Assembly: GCA_039649115.1 (NCBI GenBank)
Contig: JBBWZQ010000271.1
Location: 1 to 30,631 of the forward strand
DNA length: 30,631 nucleotides
Source of the DNA: DATEJJ01 sp039649115
Lineage (GTDB): Bacteria > Actinomycetota > Actinomycetes > Mycobacteriales > Micromonosporaceae
Direction of reading: 5' to 3'
The notes under the pieces are model-generated. The model ran no database searches, had not been told where the DNA came from, and saw only the letters and a program-made list of their open reading frames with translations. The translations under genes and the position numbers were made by a program. This document shows, piece after piece, positions 16,834 to 23,753 of this stretch (the stretch's first letter is position 1; each line of letters begins with the position of its first letter).

Positions 16834-17814
16834 ATGACAAGTCGTACCGGTGGACTCGCCCCGACGGCGACGTCCGCAACGCCGGCCGGCCGTGCTCACG
16901 CACGGCCGGCCCGGCGCCCGGGGGCCCTGCGCCGCCGGCTCGAACTCACCCTGTTGCTGGCACCGGCCCTGATCCTCTTCGTCGGCATGGTGCTCGCACC
17001 GATCGGCGCGGCGGTCTACTACGGCTTCTTCAAGTGGTCCGGCTTCGGCTCGATGCAGTGGATCGGTATCGGCAACTACCGGCGCGCGCTCGCGGACTCG
17101 GTGTTCCAGCACGCGATCGGGCACAACCTGATCATCGCCATCCTCTCCCTCGTGCTGCAACTGCCGCTGTCCATCGCGCTGGCCATGCTGCTCAACCGCA
17201 AGATGCACGGCCGCGTCCTGCTGCGCCTGGTGGTGTTCGCGCCGTACGTGCTGTCCGAGGCGATCACCGCCGTCGTCTGGTCGCTCATCCTGCAGCCGGA
17301 CGGGCTCGTCGACCAGGTCCTCAAGGCGGTCGGCCTGCGCAGCCTCATCCACGAGTGGCTGGCCAACGAGAACATCGTGCTCTACACGCTGTTCGCCGTC
17401 ATCACCTGGAAGTACATCGGCTTCGGCATCATCCTGCTGCTCGCCGGCCTGCAGGGCATCCCGACCGAACTGCGCGAGGCGGCGGCCATCGACGGCGCGT
17501 CGAGCTGGCAGGTGACCCGGCGCATCACCCTGCCACTGCTCGGGCCCACGATCAGGATCTGGGTCTTCCTGTCGATGATCGGTTCGTTGCAGCTGTTCGA
17601 CATTCCCTGGATCATGACTTCGGGCGGCCCGGCGAACGCCTCGGAAACGATGGCGACCTACCTGCTCGACCGCGGCTTCCGGCGGTACGAATTCGGCTTC
17701 GGCAGCGCGCTCGCCGTGATCCTGTTCCTCGTCTGCTTCCTGTTCGCGGTGCTGTACCAGCGCTTCGCGCTGCGCCGGGACACCGATGGCGCAATGACCC
17801 GGATGGTGGGGTGA
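16834..17814 (+). CDS. ABC sugar importer permease 1 (MalF/UgpA type)
   Basis: One of two membrane subunits of the importer, 326 residues. A basic Arg/Ala/Pro-rich N-terminus is followed by six likely helices, the first at about 46-68 (LTLLLAPALILFVGMVLAPIGAAVY). The cytoplasmic EAA loop is ELREAAAIDGASSWQVTRRI with LPLLGP, the docking site for the ATPase. The start at 16834 is 11 bases after the binding-protein stop, with AAAGGG as a weak ribosome site. Its TGA overlaps the next ATG as TGATG, so the two permeases are translationally coupled. No ATPase gene is in the unit, as in actinobacterial sugar importers that share an MsiK-type ATPase encoded elsewhere. Confidence 0.94.
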   Translation: MTSRTGGLAPTATSATPAGRAHARPARRPGALRRRLELTLLLAPALILFVGMVLAPIGAAVYYGFFKWSGFGSMQWIGIGNYRRALADSVFQHAIGHNLIIAILSLVLQLPLSIALAMLLNRKMHGRVLLRLVVFAPYVLSEAITAVVWSLILQPDGLVDQVLKAVGLRSLIHEWLANENIVLYTLFAVITWKYIGFGIILLLAGLQGIPTELREAAAIDGASSWQVTRRITLPLLGPTIRIWVFLSMIGSLQLFDIPWIMTSGGPANASETMATYLLDRGFRRYEFGFGSALAVILFLVCFLFAVLYQRFALRRDTDGAMTRMVG

Positions 17815-18674
17815 TGAGCGTGTCAACTCCGCGGGCGGCGCCCGGGCGGGACTACCGCCAATCGCGGGCCGCCGGGTTCACCTATCTGGCCGCGGTGGTC
17901 GTCATCGGGCTCACCGTCGTGCCGCTGGCGTTCGCGGTGCTCGGCGGGTTCCGTGACAACGCGCAGATCAACACCTCCCCGGCCGGCTGGCCGCACCCCT
18001 GGGTCTTCGGCAACTACCGGGAGGTCGTCACCTCGCCGACGTTCTGGCGGGCCATGGCCAACAGCACGGTCATCGCGCTGGTGGCCACCGCGCTGACGGT
18101 CGGGCTGGGTGCCATGGCGGCGTTCGCGTTGTCGCGCTACACGTTCAAGGGCCGGGAGGGCCTGTACACCTTGTTCGTCGTCGGCCTGCTGTTCCCGCTG
18201 ACCGCCGCCGCGCTTCCGCTGTACCTGTTGCTGCGCCAGGTCGGGCTGCTGGAGAACCCGCTGGGGGTGGCGCTGCCGGAGGCGGCGTTCTCCCTGCCGG
18301 TCACCATCGTGATCCTGCGGCCGTTCATGCGCGCGATACCCGGCGAGATCGAGGACGCGGCCGTGGTGGACGGCGCCAGCCGGCTGGGGTTCTTCTGGCG
18401 CATCCTGCTGCCGCTGAGCCGGCCGGCGCTCGTCACGGTCGCGATCCTCGCGTTCGTCACCAGCTGGAACCAGTTCCTCCTCCCGCTGCTGGTCTTCAGC
18501 GATCCGAACAACTTCACCCTGCCGCTGGGGGTGGCGGCGTTCCAGACGCAGTACACCCAGGACGTGGCGCGCATCCTCGCGTACACGACGGCGTCGATGG
18601 TGCCCGCGCTGGCCTTCTTCGTCCTCGCCCAGCGGCGGATCGTCGGCGGGCTCACGGGCTCCGTCAAGGGCTGA
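17814..18674 (+). CDS. ABC sugar importer permease 2 (MalG/UgpE type)
   Basis: Second membrane subunit, 286 residues, with about six helices starting at residues 21-43 (FTYLAAVVVIGLTVVPLAFAV). The EAA loop is EIEDAAVVDGASRLGFFWRI with LPLSRP. The extracellular NTSPAGWPHPWVFGNYREV segment and the C-terminal AQRRIVGGLTGSVKG are standard for this subunit. The ATG shares one base with the previous stop. A 221-base gap follows, with a separate promoter for the GH10 gene, so this is probably the end of the importer transcript, though I see no clear terminator. Confidence 0.94.
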   Translation: MSVSTPRAAPGRDYRQSRAAGFTYLAAVVVIGLTVVPLAFAVLGGFRDNAQINTSPAGWPHPWVFGNYREVVTSPTFWRAMANSTVIALVATALTVGLGAMAAFALSRYTFKGREGLYTLFVVGLLFPLTAAALPLYLLLRQVGLLENPLGVALPEAAFSLPVTIVILRPFMRAIPGEIEDAAVVDGASRLGFFWRILLPLSRPALVTVAILAFVTSWNQFLLPLLVFSDPNNFTLPLGVAAFQTQYTQDVARILAYTTASMVPALAFFVLAQRRIVGGLTGSVKG

Positions 18675-18738
18675 AACTTCCGGGACCTTCTCCACCGCGT
18701 TTTCCCAGTTCATAGTGGCCTTGCTGGACTGCAATACG

Positions 18739-18796
18739 TTGACGACGGCAAATGTCTTCCGATAAACTGAGCCGGCCTTCCGGAAGTTCGGAAGGC
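18739..18796 (+). promoter_or_regulatory. GH10 promoter with hairpin at the start site
   Basis: TTGACG (18739-18744), 18-base spacer and TAAACT (18763-18768) form a good promoter. The expected +1 is near 18775, which is where an inverted repeat begins: GCCTTCCG (18775-18782), loop GAAGTT, CGGAAGGC (18789-18796). It could be a repressor site over +1 or a 5' hairpin that stabilises the mRNA. The leader is about 120 bases long and the region contains no other recognisable gene. Confidence 0.55.
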
Positions 18797-18895
18797 GGGA
18801 GCCGTAGCAGACCTCAGGTCGTCCACGCCTGCCGAGCCGCGCGTTGCGCGCCCGGCCGGCCCTGCATGCCTTCCCATGAAAGGAAGAGGTCTTCC

Positions 18896-20359
18896 ATGAG
18901 ACATCGAACCTCGCGGCGGCTCCGCCTGCTGTGCGGGACCCTGACACCGCTCGCGGCCGTCGCGGGCTTCAGCCTGGTGCTGTTCGCCGCGCCCTCGGCA
19001 CAGGCCGCCACCGGACTGGCCGCCGCAGCCGAGGCCAGCGGCCGCTACTTCGGCGTCGCGTACGCGACCGCACACGCCGGGGACAGCACCTACAGCGGCA
19101 TCGCCGGCAGCCAGTTCGACATGGTCACGCCCGAGAACGAGATGAAGTGGGACACGGTCGAACCGTCCCGCGGTACGTTCAACTTCGGCCCCGGCGACCA
19201 GGTGGTGGCCTTCGCCACCGCGCACAACCAGCGCGTGCGCGGCCACAACCTGGTCTGGCACAGCCAGCTGCCCGGCTGGGTGTCCAGCCTGCCCACCAAC
19301 CAGGTGCAGGCCGCCATGGAGAACCACATCACCCAGGAGGCGACCCACTACCGGGGCAAGATCTACGCCTGGGACGTGGTGAACGAGCCGTTCGACGACA
19401 GCGGCAATCTGCGCCAGGACGCCTTCACCAACGCGATGGGCAGCGGGTACATCGCCGACGCGCTGCGCACCGCGCGGGCCGCCGACCCGAACGCCAAGCT
19501 GTACCTCAACGACTTCAACATCGAGGGTACGGGCGCCAAGGCGGACGCGATGTTCAACCTTGCCTCCTCGCTCAAGCAGCAGGGCGTGCCGCTGGACGGG
19601 ATCGGCTTCGAGACGCACCTGGGCGTGCAGTTCGGCTTCCCGGGCAACATGCAGGCCAACATGCAGCGCTTCGCCAACCTCGGGCTGGACGTGGCCATCA
19701 CCGAGCTGGACGTGCGCATGGTGCTGCCGGAGGACGCCAGCAAGGACGCCACCCAGACCACCTTCTACACCAACGTCGTGCGCGCCTGCATGGCCATCGG
19801 CCGGTGCGCCGGCATCACGGTGTGGGGCGTGTCCGACAACTTCTCGTGGGTGCCCAGCACCTTCTCGGGGCAGGGCGCGCCGCTGCTGTGGAACACCAAC
19901 GAGCAGATGAAGACGGCGCTGTACAACGCGGTCATCAACGCGTTGGGCGGCACCCCGCCCAGCAGCAGCCCGCCGTCGAGTCCGGCTTCCAGGCCACCGT
20001 CAAGCGCGCCACCGTCCAGCGCACCACCGTCCAGCGCGCCGCCGTCCAGCCCGCCGGCCAGTGGCGCCTGCTCGGCAACGTACACAATCGTGAGCCAGTG
20101 GAACACCGGCTTCCAGGCCACGGTGACGGTGCAGAACGGCTCGGCCGCACGCAGTTCCTGGACGGTCTCGTGGGCGTTCCCGAATGGCCAGACGATCACC
20201 CAGTTGTGGAACGGTACGTTCACCCAGTCGGGCTCCGCGGTGACCGTACGCAATGCCAGCTACAACGGCAGCCTCGGCACGAGCGCGAGCACCTCGTTCG
20301 GGTTCACCGGTAACTGGAGCGGCAGCAACGGCGCGCCCTCCAGCCTCACCTGCCAGTAG
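18896..20359 (+). CDS. Secreted GH10 endo-xylanase with CBM2
   Basis: Cuts beta-1,4-xylan outside the cell (GH10 family knowledge). The 487 residues comprise a signal peptide (about 1-38, ending AQA), a GH10 barrel (about 42-350), a Pro/Ser linker (about 355-395) and a C-terminal CBM2 (about 397-487, C near each end) that binds cellulose or xylan. Acid/base E164 is in WDVVNEPFD and nucleophile E270 in ITELDVRM; NEMKWD and HNLVWHSQLPGWV are standard subsite motifs. The ATG at 18896 follows GGAAGAGG at about seven bases. The linker contains four 15-base repeats and an out-of-frame copy of part of the CBM2 coding sequence. The gene has its own promoter and ends in a strong terminator. It feeds the importer and GH3 enzyme encoded just upstream. 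Confidence 0.95.
   Translation: MRHRTSRRLRLLCGTLTPLAAVAGFSLVLFAAPSAQAATGLAAAAEASGRYFGVAYATAHAGDSTYSGIAGSQFDMVTPENEMKWDTVEPSRGTFNFGPGDQVVAFATAHNQRVRGHNLVWHSQLPGWVSSLPTNQVQAAMENHITQEATHYRGKIYAWDVVNEPFDDSGNLRQDAFTNAMGSGYIADALRTARAADPNAKLYLNDFNIEGTGAKADAMFNLASSLKQQGVPLDGIGFETHLGVQFGFPGNMQANMQRFANLGLDVAITELDVRMVLPEDASKDATQTTFYTNVVRACMAIGRCAGITVWGVSDNFSWVPSTFSGQGAPLLWNTNEQMKTALYNAVINALGGTPPSSSPPSSPASRPPSSAPPSSAPPSSAPPSSPPASGACSATYTIVSQWNTGFQATVTVQNGSAARSSWTVSWAFPNGQTITQLWNGTFTQSGSAVTVRNASYNGSLGTSASTSFGFTGNWSGSNGAPSSLTCQ
19982..20121 (+). repeat. 16-base duplication: linker and CBM2, different frames
   Basis: CCGGCTTCCAGGCCAC occurs at 19982-19997 in the linker and again at 20106-20121 in the CBM2, with similarity continuing for a few bases. 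The copies are 124 bases apart, not a multiple of three. The CBM2 copy encodes TGFQAT; the linker copy is read as PASRP but would give SGFQAT in the other frame. The linker may have grown from a CBM2 fragment. Confidence 0.65.
19994..20053 (+). repeat. Four 15-base tandem repeats in the xylanase linker
   Basis: Units CCACCGTCAAGCGCG, CCACCGTCCAGCGCA, CCACCGTCCAGCGCG and CCGCCGTCCAGCCCG encode PPSSA three times and PPSSP. Flexible Pro/Ser linkers between catalytic and binding modules often expand this way by slippage. Confidence 0.85.
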
Positions 20360-20372
20360 AGGCGCCATCCCC

Positions 20373-20418
20373 GGTGGGTGGGCATCCGGTTGCGGATGCC
20401 CACCCACCATTTTCGTTT
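20373..20418 (+). terminator. Strong intrinsic terminator after the xylanase gene
   Basis: GGTGGGTGGGCATCCG (20373-20388) pairs perfectly with CGGATGCCCACCCACC (20393-20408) around GTTG, a 16-bp stem with a 4-base loop, followed by ATTTTCGTTT. It starts 13 bases after the xylanase stop. It isolates the xylan locus from the P450 operon. Confidence 0.92.
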
Positions 20419-20482
20419 CCACTGTGGACAGTACATGCGAAAGGGCCGGTACGGTCCTGACGATATGCATCTTCCACTTGGC

Positions 20483-20590
20483 AATTCCCACCACGTTGCG
20501 GGAATTTGGCACAAAAACAAGAGTGTGTTTGCCCGTGGAGTATTCACATTGACATCCATCGCGTCCATACTCGGCGTAACCATATGGATA
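20483..20590 (+). promoter_or_regulatory. AT-richer leader upstream of the P450 operon
   Basis: The region between the terminator and the P450 gene is clearly lower in G+C than its surroundings. It holds an inverted repeat AATTCCC (20483-20489) and GGGAATT (20500-20506) with a 10-base spacer, a perfect -35 TTGACA (20549-20554) with no convincing -10 at 16-18 bases, and a second inverted repeat TCCATA/TATGGA (20564-20569 and 20583-20588). This suggests an activator-dependent or alternative-sigma promoter, but the elements are only candidates. Confidence 0.35.
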
Positions 20591-20606
20591 CTCAGCGGAG
20601 CGCCCT

Positions 20607-21878
20607 ATGACCGCCCATGTCGACTCTCCACCAAGCCTGTACGACCTGCAGCGGCCCGAGTCCATCGCCGATCCGTGGCCGCTGTACCGTCGCCTCCTCG
20701 CCGCCGAGGGTCCGCTCTGGGACCGCGGGGTGCGCTCCTGGCTCGTCGCCAGGCACGCCGACGTTTCCCGACTGCTCGACGACCGCGGCCTCTCGGCCGC
20801 CACCAACCACGACCGGGCGGCCGCGTACGCCCCGCCCGAGATACGCCACATCTTCCCGCTCCTGGACGCTCATGTGTCCTTTGTGGATCCGCCGGACCAC
20901 ACGCGCATGCGCCAGGTGCTCGGCGATCCGTTCAAGCCGCGGCACGTCCACGCGCTCGCCCAGTGGATCACGACGGCCGTGGACGAGGTGCTCGACCGGT
21001 GCGCCGACCGGATGGACGTGGTGGCCGACCTGTCGCTGCCGGTACCGCTCATGGTGATCCGGCACCTGCTCGGCCTGGAGGAGGTGGCACTGTCCACTCT
21101 GCACCGGTGGTCGACGGCGTGGGGGCACGTGGTGGCCGCACCGGGCCACCTGCCCACCGGTGACACCACCGAATTGCGCCACGACCTCGACGAGCTGATC
21201 GCCAGCCTGCACGCCGCCGTCGCCGCGCACCGGGACTGCGCCAGGGACACCATCACCGGACTGCTCGTGCGCGCCGCCGACGAGGGGCGCCTGCGCGAGG
21301 TGGAGCTCATCGGCAATCTCATGATGCTGGTGACCGCCGGGCAGGAGACCACGGGGAACCTCATCAGCAACGCGGTCGCCGCCCTGCTGGACCGGCCGGC
21401 GCTGGCCGGCTCGCTGCGCGCCCGGCCGGACCTGCTGCCCGCCGCGGTGGAGGAACTCGCCCGGCTGTACCCGCCGACGCAGTACACGGTGCGCACCGCC
21501 CGTACCGCCGTCGAGGTCGGCGCGGTGCGGATCGAGGCGGGCCAGAGCGTGGTCCTGATGCTGGCCGCGGCGAACCGGGACCCGGCCGCCTTCGCGAACC
21601 CGGACGCGGTGCGGCTGGACCGCCCCGCGAAGCCCCGGCCCGTGGCTTTCGGCCACGGGCCGCATTTTTGTTTCGGAGCCCCGCTGGCCCGGCTGGAGAC
21701 GCAACTGGTCCTCGCCGGCCTGCTGGACCGGTGCACCGATCTGCGGCCGGCCGGCGAGCGGCGCTGGCGGGCCAACGGCAACCTGCGCGGCCTCGCCACG
21801 CTGCCGGTCACCTTCCAGAACCGGGGCGAGAGGTCGCCTGCCGGGCACAACCGAGGCGAGAGGACGGCGGACGGATGA
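20607..21878 (+). CDS. Cytochrome P450, likely acting on a PCP-bound amino acid
   Basis: Heme monooxygenase of 423 residues, soluble bacterial type. Visible signatures: I-helix AGQETT, K-helix EELARLYPP (ExxR), and the heme loop FGHGPHFCFG with thiolate C355. HTRMR lies in the C-helix region. The ATG follows GGAG at six bases. Its end overlaps the adenylation-PCP gene as ATGA, so the P450 is coupled to a carrier protein; by analogy with the OxyD/BpsD and NovI/NovH pairs it probably hydroxylates (often the beta-carbon of) a carrier-bound amino acid. This is inference. Electrons must come from a ferredoxin encoded elsewhere. The C-terminus carries an odd NRGER-SPAGH-NRGER repeat (15-base DNA repeats at 21819 and 21849). 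Rare codons and a terminator-like hairpin precede the Cys codon. Confidence 0.93.
   Translation: MTAHVDSPPSLYDLQRPESIADPWPLYRRLLAAEGPLWDRGVRSWLVARHADVSRLLDDRGLSAATNHDRAAAYAPPEIRHIFPLLDAHVSFVDPPDHTRMRQVLGDPFKPRHVHALAQWITTAVDEVLDRCADRMDVVADLSLPVPLMVIRHLLGLEEVALSTLHRWSTAWGHVVAAPGHLPTGDTTELRHDLDELIASLHAAVAAHRDCARDTITGLLVRAADEGRLREVELIGNLMMLVTAGQETTGNLISNAVAALLDRPALAGSLRARPDLLPAAVEELARLYPPTQYTVRTARTAVEVGAVRIEAGQSVVLMLAAANRDPAAFANPDAVRLDRPAKPRPVAFGHGPHFCFGAPLARLETQLVLAGLLDRCTDLRPAGERRWRANGNLRGLATLPVTFQNRGERSPAGHNRGERTADG
21637..21673 (+). terminator. Terminator-like hairpin inside the P450 gene
   Basis: GGCCCGTGGC (21637-21646), loop TTTCG and GCCACGGGCC (21652-21661) form a perfect 10-bp stem. 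GCA and then TTTTTGTTT follow (21665-21673). This is the form of an intrinsic terminator, placed on the codons for FGHGPHFCF. The codons used there (GCT, CAT, TTT, TGT, GGA) are rare in this window, so the T-tract is not forced by the protein. It could attenuate the operon when translation lags. Confidence 0.5.
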
Positions 21879-23752
21879 CGGGCATGGCGGCGAGGGATCC
21901 GCGCAGCCGTGGCGCTGCCCAGGGCTCTGCCGCACCGGCCCGGCGGCCCGATTCACCGGGCACCCGGCCGGTACCCGAAATGATCGCCGCCTGGGCGGAT
22001 GCCACCCCGGACGCCGTCGCGGCCGTCGCCGGCCACCAGTCACTCACCTACCAGCAACTGCTCGACCGGGCCCGGCGCGTCGCCGGCGCGGTGCGCCGCG
22101 CCGGCGCGGGACGTGACGACGTGGTCGGGCTGGCGTGCGAACGCGGGCTCGACGGCCTCGCCGGCATGCTCGGCATCCTGCTCGCCGGCTCCGGCTACCT
22201 CTACCTGGACCCGACCTGGCCGGCGCAGCGCCTGCGCCACATGGCCCGGGAGTGCCGGCTGCCCCTGGTGCTGACCGGCGGCGGCGACGTCGACCTCGGC
22301 CCGCGCGCGGACCCGCACGCCCCCCGCGGCAGGCGGACCGGAAGCCTGCGACGGTTGGGGATCGCCGCCGCCGTGGCCACCACCGCGGCCAGCCCGGGAC
22401 CGTCCGGCGCCGGCCTGCGGGACCTGTGCTACGTCGTCTACACCTCGGGATCCACCGGTGCCCCGAAGGGGGTCGCGGTGGAGCATCGCGGCGCCGGCAA
22501 CATGGTCCGCCGGCTGGCCGCCGCGTTCGGTGTCGGCTCCGGCGTGCGGATGCTGCAGTTCGCCAGTTGGGCGTGGGACGCCGCGGCCTGCGAGATCCTG
22601 GTGACGCTCGCCGCCGGCGGCACGCTGGTGGTCGCCGGCGACGCCGCCCGGCGCGGCGGTGAGGATCTGGCCGCGCTGCTGCGCGACCAGGAGGTGCACG
22701 TCGCGACCCTCACCCCGTCGCTGCTCGCCGCGCTGCCCGAGGCCGAGCTGCCCAGCCTGCAGACCGTGGTGGCGGTCGGCGAGCCGTGCCCGCCGGAGCT
22801 GGTGGCGCGGTGGGGGCCCGGGCGGCGTTTCCTCAACGGGTACGGGCCGACCGAGGCGACCGTGGCGGTCTCGGTCGGCCGCTGCTGGCCCGGCGAGCAG
22901 GTGACCATCGGCCGGCCGCTGCGCGGGGTACGCGTGGAGATCCTCGACGAGGACGGCGCGCCGGTCCCCCGCGGTACCCCCGGTGAGCTGGTGGTCGGCG
23001 GGGTCGGGCTGGCGCGCGGGTACGTCGCGGCGGCGCCGGACGGGTACCGGGGCCCGGGACCGGCGATCACCTCCGGCGACCGGTTCTTCCCGTCGGCCGG
23101 CGCGCGCTGGTACCGCACCGGGGACCTCGCCTACCAGCGGGCCGACGGCTACCTGTTCTACCTGGGCCGGGTCGACGACCAGGTCAAGGTGCGCGGCCAC
23201 CGGGTCGAGCTGACCGAGGTCGAGCTGGGCCTGTGCCGGCACCCTGGGGTACGGACCTGTGCGGTGACCGCGGTGGGCGGGCGCCTGGTCGGGTACGTGG
23301 TGCCGGTGTCCACGGGGCCGGTGTGCACGGTGCCGGTGTCCGGCGCACCGCCGGTCGAGGAGGTGCTCGCCGAGGCGGCCCGGTGGCTGCCCGACTTCAT
23401 GCTGCCCAGCGAGGTCCGGCTCGTGGACCGGCTGCCGTTGAACGCGAACGGCAAGCTCGACCGGCGTGCCCTCGCGGACCTGGCGACCACCCCGGTCGGC
23501 CCGCAGCGCGGCGCCGACGTGCTCGCCGACACGCTCGCCCTGGTGCGCGAGGCGCTGGAGATCGACCAGGTCGGCCCGGACGACGACGTGTTCGACGCGG
23601 GTGGGCACTCGCTGGTCGCCGCGCAGCTCGCCGTCGCCGCGACCGAGCGGTTCGGCGTACCCGTGGCCGCCCTGCAGGTCTACGACAATCCCACGGCCGC
23701 CCGGCTGGCCGCGCTGATCACCGAGCTCGGTCCGGCGCGGAAGGTGGCGTGA
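21875..23752 (+). CDS. Free-standing NRPS adenylation-PCP didomain protein
   Basis: Activates an amino acid with ATP and loads it on its own carrier domain. It has 625 residues and no condensation or thioesterase domain. Adenylation motifs in order: LTYQQLLDRA, YTSGSTGAPKGV, NGYGPTE, GELVVGGVGLARGY, YRTGDL, GRVDDQVKVRGHRVELTEVE, and NGKLDR with catalytic K527. The PCP (about 545-620) has DAGGHSL with phosphopantetheine site S579. Aligned by eye to GrsA, the pocket reads D-A-C-T-V-V-G-V-A-K, nearest in pattern to Phe/Tyr codes but not one I recognise. The start overlaps the P450 stop as ATGA, and the hydrolase GTG begins one base after this stop. A 15-base triplicate repeat sits in a loop near residue 480. 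Confidence 0.93.
   Translation: MTGMAARDPRSRGAAQGSAAPARRPDSPGTRPVPEMIAAWADATPDAVAAVAGHQSLTYQQLLDRARRVAGAVRRAGAGRDDVVGLACERGLDGLAGMLGILLAGSGYLYLDPTWPAQRLRHMARECRLPLVLTGGGDVDLGPRADPHAPRGRRTGSLRRLGIAAAVATTAASPGPSGAGLRDLCYVVYTSGSTGAPKGVAVEHRGAGNMVRRLAAAFGVGSGVRMLQFASWAWDAAACEILVTLAAGGTLVVAGDAARRGGEDLAALLRDQEVHVATLTPSLLAALPEAELPSLQTVVAVGEPCPPELVARWGPGRRFLNGYGPTEATVAVSVGRCWPGEQVTIGRPLRGVRVEILDEDGAPVPRGTPGELVVGGVGLARGYVAAAPDGYRGPGPAITSGDRFFPSAGARWYRTGDLAYQRADGYLFYLGRVDDQVKVRGHRVELTEVELGLCRHPGVRTCAVTAVGGRLVGYVVPVSTGPVCTVPVSGAPPVEEVLAEAARWLPDFMLPSEVRLVDRLPLNANGKLDRRALADLATTPVGPQRGADVLADTLALVREALEIDQVGPDDDVFDAGGHSLVAAQLAVAATERFGVPVAALQVYDNPTAARLAALITELGPARKVA
23303..23347 (+). repeat. Three imperfect 15-base repeats in the adenylation gene
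   Basis: CCGGTGTCCACGGGG, CCGGTGTGCACGGTG and CCGGTGTCCGGCGCA encode PVSTG, PVCTV and PVSGA, in a loop of the C-terminal subdomain between LVGYVVPV and the region before the A9/A10 motifs. Probably a slippage expansion that the fold tolerates. Confidence 0.7.
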
Positions 23753-23753
23753 G

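Noticed and set aside
19994..20053. CRISPR-like repeats
   Set aside because: Contiguous 15-base coding repeats without spacers, in a Pro/Ser linker.
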